From Glycine soja (lineage: Eukaryota > Streptophyta > Magnoliopsida > Fabales > Fabaceae), in assembly GCF_004193775.1 (NCBI RefSeq), contig NC_041005.1, forward strand, positions 11,472,501 through 11,536,500: a stretch of DNA of 64,000 bases, in the 5' to 3' direction. The stretch's first letter is position 1. Every line of letters starts with the position of its first letter. The position numbers were made by a program, and so were the translations under genes. Below the pieces are notes generated by a model. That model worked only from the letters and a program-made list of their open reading frames with translations. It did no database searches and had not been told where the DNA came from. Shown piece by piece: positions 9,175 through 19,603 of this stretch.

Positions 9175-11114
9175 CCCAGGGATTGGCCCGAGGCCCAGGC
9201 AGGAGATGCGCCCCCAGAAGCTCCCGGCGATGGAGAGGAGACCCACGAGGACGAGGAGATGGCCGATTTGCTTGACTTCTTGGGAGGGAGTGGAGCTACA
9301 TGACTGGGAGATCCTCAGATTCATGTTTTCTTTCATATTTCTTTTATCATTTTTATGTTATGTTTTGACTTGAGAGACTTATGTTTGTTTTTGTTGTTTC
9401 GATTGTCATTTGTACAGCGCATACATTTTTGTTTGGATTGTTGCGTTAGTGTTTATATCATTACTATCAATGGTTTGAAATTCTGGAACCGTGTAGAGTT
9501 CTTCGTTTAGGAACATCGTCCAAAAATAATAATAAAACAAACAAAAAAAAACAAACAAAAAAAACAAAAAAAAAACAAAAAAACAAAAAAATAAAAAATA
9601 AAAAATAAAAAAAAATAAGAAAAGAAGAGAGCAAGTAAGGGAAAAAGAGAGCAAGTAAGAAAAAAGAGAGGAAAAAGGAAAAGAAAAATAAGTTGTTTAG
9701 CTGAAAAACCGACATGCTTTTGAAAAGAGATGACTTCCAACTTTTCTTTGAAAGAATCACTGATCATAACTAGTTTTTGAAAAAAAATGTGTATACACCT
9801 GAAGGGTGAATGCTGTGAAAATTTTCTCGGACGCCCGAAATGGACTCGAATGAATGCACAAATTGATAAAAGAACATATTTTGGAAACATTGGGTTGACT
9901 AAAATAGAGGAAATGAATCCTGAGCCCTAGCATCACATGACCATAAAAATTTGACACTTGAGAGTGTCCACATAGGTGCATGCATGACCAGTTTTGCATA
10001 AAGTTTCCAAATCATCATTTTTGCATTTGTGTCATGGAAACAATGTGGGGCATCCCTTTTATCCTTGAGCCAAACCAAACCCTGACATGTATCATGTCTA
10101 GCCATTCTACAAGTCTTGAGCCAAAATCCTAACTTACCATAAACCTTGACCCAGGGTGAGAATGTCAATCCTTACCCTCGGAAGCAAAAAAAGAAAAGAA
10201 GGAAAATTTCCAATCAAAGAGAAAGCAAAAAGGAAAGAAAGGAAACTTTCCAATCAAAGAGAAAGCAAAAAGAAAAGAAAGGAAATTCCCAATCAAAGAA
10301 TGGGAGAAAGAAAAAAAAGAAGGAAGAAGAAGAAGGAAAGAAAGCTCCTGATCAAGGATCGAAAGAAAACAGAAGAAATGTGCAGAAAGGTCTTTGGACC
10401 GGACAATATCTGAACAATACAGAATTGTAACCAAATGAACGAAAAGAAAAAAAGGAAACCATGACCTAAAGTGGTCTTCTCCCTTTGATTACCAACCAAA
10501 ATCTTGTGTGCTAGCGACTTTTTCGCCCCGCACTAAACCAAAACAGAAAAGGAAAAAGGCCAAAATAATCAAAAGCCGAAAAACCCACCAAAAGAACCCA
10601 TCCCCAAGGGAAGTCCTATTGATCCATGATCACGCATGTAATCTTTGATTTGATAGGAAAAATTAGCAAAGTCAAGTCATGACATATCTATGGTTCGGAA
10701 TTAGGATAAAACACTTACCTGTGCAAGATTGATACACTTTGAGTGGATTTCTTCTATTTTTGTCGAACCCAGTGTTTCCTCTAAATGGTCATTTAGAAAC
10801 GAAATGCTAAACATCCAAAATCTCATTTGTGGTTATGAGAAAATTTCATCAGCATACTCTCCTTCCCCGGTAGACGCATTGTTTTTCACTAAAAAAAAAA
10901 AGCATATGCTGCTCTAATCAGTTGGAATATTTGTCTCTTTGCTAAAGCATGTTTGCATTTTAGTGGAGAAAACACCGAGACTTTTTCAAGTCTCACAAGT
11001 TATCAAGAACTACGTAGGTTTAATTCCTCATTTGAGGATACATAGGAGCAAAAGCCTTGCTTTTGTCGACCACACCGCTTTTTGTTACCATGACCCAAGA
11101 GCTGGTAGCCCGCG
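9175..11114 (+). other. A/purine-rich 3' untranslated region of the Tat element
   Basis: After the extra ORF there is an AAACAAAC-type low-complexity tract (about 9528-9620), an AG-rich tract (about 9620-9690), a ~40-bp purine-rich triplicate (about 10207-10300), and a purine-rich stretch to about 10370. The sequence 11010-11080 copies a motif of the LTR. Apparent ORFs here, including Phe-rich ones on the minus strand, come from composition. Confidence 0.7.
10207..10305 (+). repeat. Short tandem repeat, about 40-bp purine-rich unit
   Basis: TTTCCAATCAAAGAGAAAGC starts at 10207 and again at 10247; a third, truncated copy (CCCAATCAAAGAA) begins near 10287. The period is 40 bp. Confidence 0.8.
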
Positions 11115-12877
11115 GAGACACCTTTTGCCATTCAGACACAGTCGTGTCCGATGGCACGCAGAGACAAATTATGGTCATTCTGCACCCTTTTGTCATCCAG
11201 AGGCGGCGGGCCCGATGACATGCGGAGACAAATTATGGTCATTCCGCACACCTTTTGCCATTCAGACACAGTCGTGTCCGATGGCACGCAGAGACAAATT
11301 ATGGTCATTCTGCACCCTTTTGTCATCCAGAGGCGGCGGGCCCGATGACATGCGGAGACAAATTATGGTCATTCCGCACACCTTTTGCCATTCAGACACA
11401 GTCGTGTCCGATGGCACGCAGAGACAAATTATGGTCATTCTGCACCTTTTTGTCATCCAGACGCGGCGGGCCCGATGACATGCGGAGACAAATTATGGTC
11501 ATTCCGCACACCTTTTGCCATTCAGACACAGTCGTGTCCGATGGCACGCAGAGACAAATTATGGTCATTCTGCGCCCTTTTGTCATCCAGAGGCGGCGGG
11601 CCCGATGACATGCGGAGACAAATTATGGTCATTCCGCACACCTTTTGCCATTCAGACACAGTCGTGTCTGATGGCACGCAGAGACAAATTATGGTCATTC
11701 TGCACCCTTTGTCATCCAGAGGCGATGGGCCCGATGACATGCGGAGACAAATTATGGTCATTCCGCACACCTTTTGCCATTCAGACACAGTCGTGTCCGA
11801 TGGCACGCAGAGACAAATTATGGTCATTCTGCACCCTTTTGTCATCTAGAGGCGGCGGGCCCGATGACATGCGGAGATAAATTATGGTCATTCCGCACAC
11901 CTTTTGCCATTCAGACACAGTCGTGTCCGATGGCACGCAGAGACAAATTATGGTCATTCTGCACCCTTTTGTCATCCAGAGGCGGCGGGCCCGATGACAT
12001 ACGGAGACAAATTATGGTCATTCCGCACACCTTTTGCCAATCAGACACAGTCGTGTCCGATGGCACGCAGAGACAAATTATGGTCATTCTGCGCCCTTTT
12101 GTCATCCAGAGGCGGCGGGCCCGATGACATGCGGAGACAAATTATGGTCATTCCGCACACCTTTTGCCATTCAGACACAGTCGTGTCTGATGGCACGCAG
12201 AGACAAATTATGGTCATTCTGCACCCTTTGTCATCCAGAGGCGACGGGTCCGATGACATGCGGAGACAAATTATGGTCATTCCGCACACTTTTTGCCATT
12301 CAGACACAGTCGTGTCCGATGGCACGCAGAGACAAATTATGGTCATTCTGCACCCTTTTGTCATCCAGAGGCGGCGGGCCCGATGACATGCGGAGATAAA
12401 TTATGGTCATTCCGCACACCTTTAGCCATTCAGACACAGTCGTGTCCGATGGCACGCAGAGACAAATTATGGTCATTCTGCACCCTTTTGTCATCCAGAG
12501 GCGGCGGGCCTGATGACATGCGGAGACAAATTATGGTCATTCCGCACACCTTTTGCCATTCAGACACAGTCGTGTCCGATGGCACACAGAGACAAATTAT
12601 GGTCATTCTGCACCCTTTTGTCATCTAGAGGCGGCGGGCCCGATGACATGCGGAGACAAATTATGGTCATTCCGCACACCTTTTGCCATTCAGACACAGT
12701 CGTGTCCGATGGCACGCAGAGACAAATTATGGTCATTCTGCACCCTTTTGTCATCCAGAGGCGGCGGGCCCGATGACATGCGGAGACAAATTATGGTCAT
12801 TCCGCACACCTTTTGCCATTCAGACACAGTCGTGTCCGATGGCACGCAGAGACAAAGTATGGTCATTCTGCACCCTT
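11115..12877 (+). repeat. 130-bp satellite array (13 units plus a partial) in the retrotransposon 3' UTR
   Basis: The landmark CCTTTTGCCA or its close variant recurs at 11121, 11251, 11381, 11511, 11641, 11770, 11900, 12030, 12160, 12289, 12419, 12549, 12679 and 12809, so the period is 130 bp with two 129-bp units. Each unit is a dimer of two diverged ~65-bp halves, both ending in GACAAATTATGGTCATT(C/T)(T/C)GCAC. Unit-to-unit identity is very high, with single-base variants. The array lies between the extra ORF and the polypurine tract, inside the element. Because 130 is not a multiple of three and stops are rare, most frames look open, but this is not coding. Confidence 0.97.
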
Positions 12878-13218
12878 CGTCAATCGCGGCCGGCAAGCCC
12901 GTTGACACGCGGAGATTTACATCATCTTCCGCACTTACAAGATCTGTCATACTGACTTTTGAGTCACGCTGACGGGCGGAAATACCCGAGTGGTTATCCG
13001 TATAAACATTCTTTTTGCTATCTGTAAGACAGAACGCTTGATAGCATGCAGAGACTGACATCGTTTTCTGCACCTTTTTTTCCCCCGGGAACAACAAGTC
13101 ATTTGCATGCGGAAATTTTATGGTCACCCGCGACTCTCGTCAACCGAGAGGAACGAAATTAATGTCTTATCTTTACTTTCCTTTTATCTCCAATAAAAGA
13201 CAAGTAAAGAGGGGCAAC
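12878..13218 (+). other. Degenerate satellite edge and polypurine tract
   Basis: Between 12878 and 13140 several fragments resemble the satellite half-unit (for example GCATGCGGAAATTTTATGGTCA near 13105-13125, and ACACGCGGAGATTTACATC). This marks decayed or ancestral copies at the array edge. The polypurine-type tract AGTAAAGAGGGGCAAC (13203-13218) sits directly before the LTR and would prime plus-strand DNA synthesis. Confidence 0.75.
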
Positions 13219-14887
13219 TGTCATACCCTAATTTCGTCCGGGGACCTTTGCTTGATGACATGCGACTTTTGTTTGGTCCTTATGAGGTGCTTGGCACCCA
13301 TCATTAGGCAATTTGTGAAATTCCTAGACATGCCGGAAAACAAAAGAAAATATTGATGCACAATCCGTAAGGTTCCGTGACACACCGGAAATCAAATGGA
13401 AGCATCATTGCACAATTAGTAAGGTTCCATAACATTCCGTAAGTCAAAAAGGGGATGATTATGTAATCAGCAAGGTTCCGTAACATTACAGAAAGAAAAC
13501 AAGTATCGTTACGAAATTCGTAAGTTTCCGTAACTTTACGAAAAAAGAATCACCAAAAAAAAGGCAGGGGGGTGTACTTAGTAAAAATGGGGGTGCAAAT
13601 AGTAACCAGGCCCACTTGGGCCCTCCAGAAGATTCCTCCAGAAGGTTGTTGCTTCTGGAGGAAGCAACCCTTCTCGCCTGGGCGAGCTGAGCTCGCCTGG
13701 GCGAGCTGGGTAGCAAGCTTCTCCCCCAATTTTCTATAAATAGGGGGAGAAGTGAAGTGAAAAAGGGTTCAGCCCCTTAGGCACTTCTCTCTCTTTCGAA
13801 TTTGCTTGGAAAAATTGTTTCCGTGAAGAAAATCCAAGCCGAGGCGCTTCCGAAACGTTTCCGTAACGTTTCCGCGAGGAATTTCGCGAAGGTTTCGACC
13901 GTTCTTCGACGTTCTTCATTCGTTCTTCATCGTTCTTCGATCTTCAACGGGTAAGTACCTCGAACCAAGCTTTTCGATTCATTCTATGTACCCGTGGTGG
14001 TCCACATTGTGTTTCGTGTATTTTTATTCTCGTTTCATTTACTTTTTATACCCCCTTTTGACGTGCTTAAGCCATTTTATTTAAGTCATTTCTCGCTTAA
14101 CCTAAAAATAAAATAAATTTCCACCGATCGTTTGAATTGTATTATCCGTTAACTTCGGTTAAAATGAATTCCGACCGTTCGGTCGTGCCGTAACCACGTT
14201 GGAAATCAAAAAAAGAAGTAAAATAATAATATAATAATCAAAAAAACGTCTTTTAGTAAAATAAAGCGGAAAATCAATCGGATGTTTTCTCTTTGGGATT
14301 TCTCATTCTTAATTGAATTGACTAGTAACTAAAGTGAAACTAAGGCTAAAATCAACTCGCCTAGTCAAGCTCGTCCATAAAAATAGGTTTTTGGAGTTTA
14401 TCATTTCAATTTCTTACTAAGTAAAATGGATCATTTTCAAGGTCCAACGCCTTAAAATGATCACCTTTCAAGTAAAAAAGAATCACTTGATAAAAAAGAA
14501 CTACGTAGGTCTGATTTCCTCATCGCAATTGAGGAATACGTAGGAGCAAAGGGAAACACCCTTGTCGACCACAAAAATAGAAAAAATATAAAAAGGGTAT
14601 AAAGGATATAAGGACATAAAAGGGAACGTAAAAAATCAAAGTCATGTTTGCACATTCGATTAAAGGCTGCCGTCCCTTGGGACGGACGTGTGGGGTGCTA
14701 ATACCTTCCCCGTGCGTAAATACAACTCCCGAACCTTTCACTTAAAAGTTCGTAGATCACATCTTTTCCGTTTTTTCCGACGTTTTCCTCAAATAAACGT
14801 TGGTGGCGACTCCGCGCGTATTCCTTTCGTGGAACACGCATCCCGCGAGTCACGCGTCGCCCTCCCGCCGAAGGGTAGGTTGTGACA
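13219..14887 (+). repeat. 3' LTR of the Tat/Ogre element (1669 bp)
   Basis: It begins TGTCATACCC at 13219 directly after the polypurine tract and ends GTTGTGACA at 14887, where sequence switches to an unrelated reading direction. Two CTCGCCTGGGCGAG near-palindromes (13673-13686, 13692-13705) precede TATAAATA (13735-13742). A splice-donor-like GTAAGTACC lies at 13951. A motif around ACTACGTAGG...GAGGAATACGTAGGAGC (about 14501-14548) recurs in the second LTR and in the 3' UTR at about 11010-11050. Parts align with the inverted LTR at 17040-18301, for example the segment around GCCGAGGCGCTTCCGAA (about 13838). Confidence 0.92.
13673..13742 (+). promoter_or_regulatory. LTR promoter: paired near-palindromes and TATA box
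   Basis: Two adjacent CTCGCCTGGGCGAG boxes end 30 bp before TATAAATA. GC-rich boxes followed by a consensus plant TATA element are unusual in this AT-rich DNA. They are conserved in the second Tat LTR and in the internal promoter near 6667. Confidence 0.65.
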
Positions 14888-15945
14888 CATGCCTTACATA
14901 TCCTCTGAAGTGTCTTGGCATTAGCTTCATTGAAACCTCGCGCGATGAAAGGCGCGATGGTCTCCTCCGATGGCACACCTCTCATAGAGTAACTCAAGTG
15001 TCTTATGGCCAACACAGGATTATAATTAATACAACCCCTCGTCCCTATCAAAGAGATATTTGGAAATCCTTCACATGAGCATAACATTTTTTCCCCTCCT
15101 TCTTTCCACTGTGGGAACCAACTAATGGACGCCCTTGTCATGCCTGCCAAGAGTTCTTCCCAATTTGCTTTGTCCTTTCCCGAGCACATGCGATGACCTT
15201 GTAGGGGGCAGACAGATCTACTTTCATGATTAAAGACATGGGATACCAACCATACATAAATAGCAGGCGTACAACAGACAATCCTCGCATTGCTCTTCTC
15301 GCATCTTAAGTTGAGCGTATCATACATATCTGCTAAAACAGCAATGACCGGGCTTTCCTTGTTGTGGTGATAAGCAAGAAAAGCGTCGATTGTTGCTAGA
15401 TCCACCAGCCCATCTACATTCGAAAATAGTATTGTCCCAAACACTAGCAGTGCTAATACGTCAATGAATGATGCCCACTCTCCTTGGCTGGCCAGAGTTT
15501 CCGTCTTCTCCTCCAAGCACTTGCTTGGGATTCCCCTTACCCTATTCCTACTTTGCTTCACATGGTCCAATTCTCATTCTGAGATCTTGATCACTCCTAC
15601 TATTCTCGCCATAGAAGGATAGTACCCAGAAAAAAGGTATGGCTTCCTTCCTCCTATCAGGCATCCTAAGATCCCTTCGAACTCCTCTATGGTTGGTGCT
15701 AGCTGAAAGTCCCCAAAAGTGAAGCATCTGAGTGATTGGTCATAGTATTGGGTTAGAGATGCAATATCTCCAATGGATACTTCTATCATCACCAAATCCC
15801 AGATCTTCCTATATACCTTGCTGAAAGCCTGACGTTGAACTCGATCCATCCGCTACCCTAGTTTTTGCAAGCTGGCTACTTCTAGATTCTTGACTTTGAC
15901 ATGATAGAACCTTTTCTTAAAAGATGACACTTGATCTGACCCCAT
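14888..15945 (-). pseudogene. N-terminal gag of the second Tat element, truncated by insertion
   Basis: On the minus strand an ATG at 15945-15943 opens a frame with two in-frame stops (TAG at 15855-15853, TGA at 15576-15574). The conserved Tat gag N-terminal features are RCFTFGDFQLAPTIEEFE, KPYLFSGYYPSMARI, a ...GEWASFIDVLALLVFG... segment and LIGTRGCINYNPVLA. The frame runs across 14888 into the first element's LTR to 14698, so about 60 C-terminal residues are a chimera without biological meaning. This family (known from many plant Tat elements as a gag/ORF1 domain) supplies the structural protein N-terminus that is missing from the first element in this window. Confidence 0.85.
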
Positions 15946-17018
15946 GTTCACAAGAATGGAAATTATGATGACCAATACTTCAACAACCTATCATAAAGGA
16001 GATATGATGAATGCATCAGGGCATGGTTATGCTATGCACGATAAACGTATTCATCAAACCGACACAAGACGCCCAAAAGACCACCCTTTCTTATTAACAA
16101 TGCATTAGGTACCATGTTCATGCAATTCTCGATCATTGTCGAGAGAAAGAAATGTATAAACCCAATCATGGTTTATTTGTAGTTATTACCATGGTACCCA
16201 ATGCATGCAACTAAGAAAGCGGTGTAGATTTGTATGCTTCATTATGACTTTGACGGCAAAGAAAAAGAATGAAAGGCATGAGTAATTACTTGGCGGGAGT
16301 ATGCACAAGTGAACATAATGACTGATGACAACAGAAGGTATGTGGTTGGTAGCACAAAGAAACATGCTAAAAGAATGAGTATGACAGTGTAATGATTTAT
16401 GCAAAACGCATGTGAACATGATAAAATGGTAAATACAAGAATGATATATACTATTATGACGTTATAAAGATACACATGACTTGATCAAGGAAACAAAACA
16501 TAGTGAGTTTGTTCCGTGTCCCTAATTCAGGAACCTAATGGAAAGGACCAAAAAGTTCGTTATCCAGTGACAACTCTCAAGGGTGGTTGTATGTAACTTT
16601 CAATGGCTTCTAGAGATATCATCCTCTTTGGTAACAACATTGTGGCGGTAGGGACTACCAGCGATAATGCATCACCAAAAGAGGAAAAGTCTAGATGAGG
16701 CTTCACTATTATCAAGCGAGTCAAAGACCCAACATGACCACAGATCGACCTCCACTACCTGTGTTTGACATATACCCAAGTATAGGGCCTAATATCTCAA
16801 CGTGTGTGCAAAGGTGTAGGTGACATGTGTGCATAGAACAAAAATATTTCTAACTATGAATATAATAGATAGGCATACACACACCAAACACAATAACATA
16901 GCAAAGATTATATACAAATATAGACAAAACGAAAGATAAAAGAGAAAAGGGAACATAAATAAAGAAGAAGTCACGATAAAATATTGCACACTGACTGAAT
17001 GGCTTAACTCTATAACAA
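15946..17018 (-). other. Leader (5' untranslated region) of the second Tat element
   Basis: No convincing ORF on either strand. It lies between the primer-binding site and gag, as expected for the ~1-kb leader of Tat elements. Short Cys/Phe-rich frames near 16186-16475 have no recognisable features. Confidence 0.6.
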
Positions 17019-17037
17019 GTCCCCAGTGGAGTCGCCA
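17019..17037 (-). other. Primer-binding site of the second Tat element
   Basis: Minus-strand TGGCGACTCCACTGGGGAC begins two bases after the LTR end (CA at 17040). It resembles the tRNA-Arg-type primer site reported for Ogre-lineage elements. It fixes the element orientation and identifies 17040-18301 as the 5' LTR. Confidence 0.7.
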
Positions 17038-17039
17038 TC

Positions 17040-18301
17040 TGTCGCAACCTACCCTACGACGGGGGTGCGAAAGGCGAAAATAAAAGGTGCGCCTTCCAAA
17101 AAGAAAATGTGTGGGAGTCGCCACCAACGTTAATTCAAGGAAAACGTTAGATGAACTAAAAGAAGGTCTGCAAATTTTGAAAATAAGGGTTCGGGAGTTG
17201 TTTACGCATGGGAAAGGTATTAGCACCCCATGCACCCGTCACAAGGGACGACAACCTTTAATCGAGTGTGCGTAACGTGACTTCAAAATTATGTATTTTT
17301 CCTTTTTATGTTTCTTTATTTTTTTGGAGTCGACAAGAGGGTGCCCCTGCTCCTATGTATCCTCAGGTACGATGAGGAATTTAGACCTACGTAGTTCTTT
17401 AAAGTGAGAAAGTTTGTGTGTTGAATTAGTTTTATGCTTTTGAAATATTCATTTTAATCAACAAAAAGAAAAAGGTCGTTAAGGCGTTGGACCTTGAATG
17501 ATCTCAAGTGACTTTTGATGGAGAGAAATTCGGTTATGAGTTGGTTTTATTTTGGTTTTGTTTATTAACTTTCAATCTCTTTAAAGACAACTTTACAAAA
17601 CTAATGATCGGTTAAGATTAAACTTTACAAAAAAACAAGATTACCGATGATAGATGGAGAAGATGAATGTGAACATAATAACAAAAGGGACCCCTAAGGG
17701 TACATAGATCACATTCAATCCTTAAAATTAAAACTAACCGACTGTCACACAAAGAACACAAAACAAGACATGACATAGGGAATGATCATGGTCGCGATTC
17801 GGTAGCGCCTCAGCTTCGTTTTCTCTTCTTTCTTCTTCTTCTTCTTCTTTCTCTCTTTCTTCTTCTTCCCTCTCAATTCTCTCAATTCCCTCAACTGCTG
17901 AACCTTCCAACCCCTTTAAACCCCCACCCCCACCCCCCCACCCCACCCCCCCCCCCAATCATGGCTATTTATAGAGAAAAAGCCATTTTGGGGCGGTTAA
18001 AGCTCGCCCAGGCTAGCTGAAGCTTAGCCCTGAAGTAATGAGCTCGCCCAGGCGAGCTGGTTGCTTAGCCATGAAGCTATTTCACGGCCCAGGCGAGCCA
18101 GATGCTAGCCTGGGCGAGCTTGGGTCTAGGAAAATATAAAAAGACCCTTTTGCCCCCTTCCTTGGTATCCTTTTGTATTCTTGATTGAAACACTAAGTGA
18201 TTCCTTGCTTCATGCTGTAACTAGTGTCAAACACCATAATTCGACTAGCAAGAATTAAAATATCAGCGAACGATAGTCCTGGATGAAATGAGGGTCTGAC
18301 A
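17040..18301 (-). repeat. 5' LTR of the second Tat element (1262 bp)
   Basis: On the minus strand it starts TGTCAGACCCTCATTTCATC (18301) and ends GGTTGCGACA (17040). It shares start, end and several internal blocks with the first element's LTR. In its own direction it holds CTCGCCTGGGCGAG-like boxes (plus-strand about 18003-18050 and 18087-18120) and then TATAAATAGCC (plus-strand about 17963-17973). A G-rich run follows where transcription should start (plus-strand C-tracts 17921-17956), and then a CT/TTC-rich tract. Confidence 0.88.
17921..17956 (-). repeat. G-rich tract (minus strand) at the predicted LTR transcription start
   Basis: Runs of four to ten G separated by single T or A on the minus strand, beginning roughly 10-20 bp downstream of the TATA box. 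The spacing meets the usual G-quadruplex pattern (four or more G-runs with short loops). Confidence 0.75.
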
Positions 18302-18620
18302 GACATATTCAACATTCTCTCTTTTTGAGTTGCATTTCACACACTTGCATTGCAACTAGGCCAAAAGTTTGTCCCAACATCTCAAATTATCATAATTTTA
18401 TCTTCGTCTATATATTTAAATTTTTAAAACTATCTATCTATTTCAATCTTTTATCTCTATCTTTAAATTAAATTTCAATATATTTTAAATTTTAATAGTT
18501 AAAAATATTCTTATATCATGATTAGTTTTAATTATTCACTATAAATTGAAAATATATTTTATATACTCAAATATATACAATGTATTGACTAAAATATTAA
18601 TTTATAATACAAAAGTAGTT
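18302..18620. other. AT-rich spacer, nothing recognised
   Basis: The region flanking the second Tat LTR. No ORF, RNA gene or terminal repeat was seen. Confidence 0.6.
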
Positions 18621-19600
18621 GTGATGTAGCTCCATGTGGAGCTTGTAGGCCTTAGATATTCTTTATCAATGGAGTCTTTTGCTTCTTAAAGTTCAATGAC
18701 AGTGGAATGGAGAAGGAAGAAAGATGATTGGATATGCCCCTTCAAGGAAAAGATGAGTCAAGAAGAAGTTCACTACCATAGGAAGCCATGGATAAGAGCT
18801 TGAAGGTAGCAGAAGATGAGTGGTGGGAGAGAGAGAGAGAAAGAGCACAAAATTTTGTACCTCAAATAAGGTCTGAACTTTGAAGTGTAATTATCAAATG
18901 ATCAAAGTTGAAAAAATGAACACTCATGGCCTCTATTTATAGCCTAAGTGTCACACAAAATTGGAGGGAAATTTGAATTTCACTTGAATTATAAATTGAA
19001 ATTGTGGAGCCAAAATTTCACTAATTATGATTAGTAAATTTTAGCTATGGTTCAGTCCACTAATCCAAAATCAAGTCCAAGATTCTCCCCTAAGTGTGTT
19101 TAGGTGACATGAGGCATGTAAAGCGTGAAGGACACGCACAAAGTGTGACTATATGATGTGGAAATGGGGTGTAGTAAGCAAATGCTCACCTCCCCCTCTA
19201 AAATTTAATTGGATTGGGCTTCTCCCAATTCAATTAAATTTATTTCCCAATACACATATCAAATATTCACTTAATGCATGTGAAATTACAAAACTACCCC
19301 TAATACAAAAACTAGTCTAGGTGCCCTAAAATACAAGGGTTGAAAAATCCTACATTTCTAGGATACCCTACCTACATTATGGAGCCCCCTAAATACAAGA
19401 CCCAAAAATAATGAAACCTTAATCTAATATGTACAAAGATTAGTGGGCTCATACTTAGCCCATGGACCTGAAATCTAGCATGAGGCTCATGAGAACCCTA
19501 GGGCCTTCTCTTGCATCTTTGGCCCAATCTTCTTGGAGTCTTCTATCCAATGCCCTTGGGGGGTATGATTGCATCAAGTTGTCATAAAATGTTACAACAC
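18621..19600 (-). repeat. Candidate solo LTR, minus strand
   Basis: On the minus strand the block begins near TGTTGTAACATTTTATGACA (19599) and has a promoter-like CTATAAATAGAGGCC (plus-strand about 18930-18945) and a purine-rich leader (GA repeats near 18828-18842 on the plus strand). It ends around 18622-18625 near GGAGCTACATCAC. It carries no coding sequence and abuts a LINE fragment on its right. Flanking AGTT occurs on both sides if the ends are taken as GTG...CAC, which is non-canonical, so the exact ends are uncertain. Confidence 0.4.
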
Positions 19601-19603
19601 AGT

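Larger units (their letters stand above)
1..14887 (+). mobile_element. Tat/Ogre-lineage Ty3-gypsy LTR retrotransposon, 5' part outside the window
   Basis: The parts run in the order gag, protease, G-patch, intron, RT, RNase H, second RNase H, integrase, extra ORF, long 3' untranslated region with a satellite, polypurine tract and 3' LTR. Dual RNase H, a protease-RT intron and an additional ORF are traits known for the Tat/Ogre lineage. The 3' end is set by TGTGACA ending at 14887. Beyond it a minus-strand gag of a related element begins in mid-gene, so this copy inserted into that gag. The predicted 5-bp target duplication is CATGC (14888-14892); its partner would lie left of the window. Frameshifts near 289 and 3575 and stops at 332, 1199, 1616 and 4475 make the copy non-functional in its own right. 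Confidence 0.93.
14888..18301 (-). mobile_element. Second Tat/Ogre element, minus strand, 5' part (gag to 5' LTR)
   Basis: Read on the minus strand it gives the 5' LTR (18301-17040), a two-base spacer, the primer-binding site TGGCGACTCCACTGGGGAC (17037-17019), an untranslated leader of about 1 kb, and gag from 15945. Gag stops abruptly at 14888, where the LTR of the first element begins. The remainder is expected left of the window, beyond the first element. This is the older of the two nested insertions. Confidence 0.88.

Noticed and set aside
9406..9890. Phe-rich minus-strand frames resembling membrane proteins
   Set aside because: They are the complement of A-rich low-complexity DNA in the retrotransposon UTR.
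11115..12877. CRISPR-like regular array
   Set aside because: The units are contiguous without unique spacers, and the host is a plant; this is a satellite.
11132..12972. Many overlapping open frames on both strands across the satellite
   Set aside because: They come from a stop-poor 130-bp repeat whose phase rotates; they lack start context and any protein-like pattern.
14698..14887. C-terminal part of the minus-strand gag frame
   Set aside because: It lies inside the other element's LTR, so it is a chance continuation past the insertion junction.
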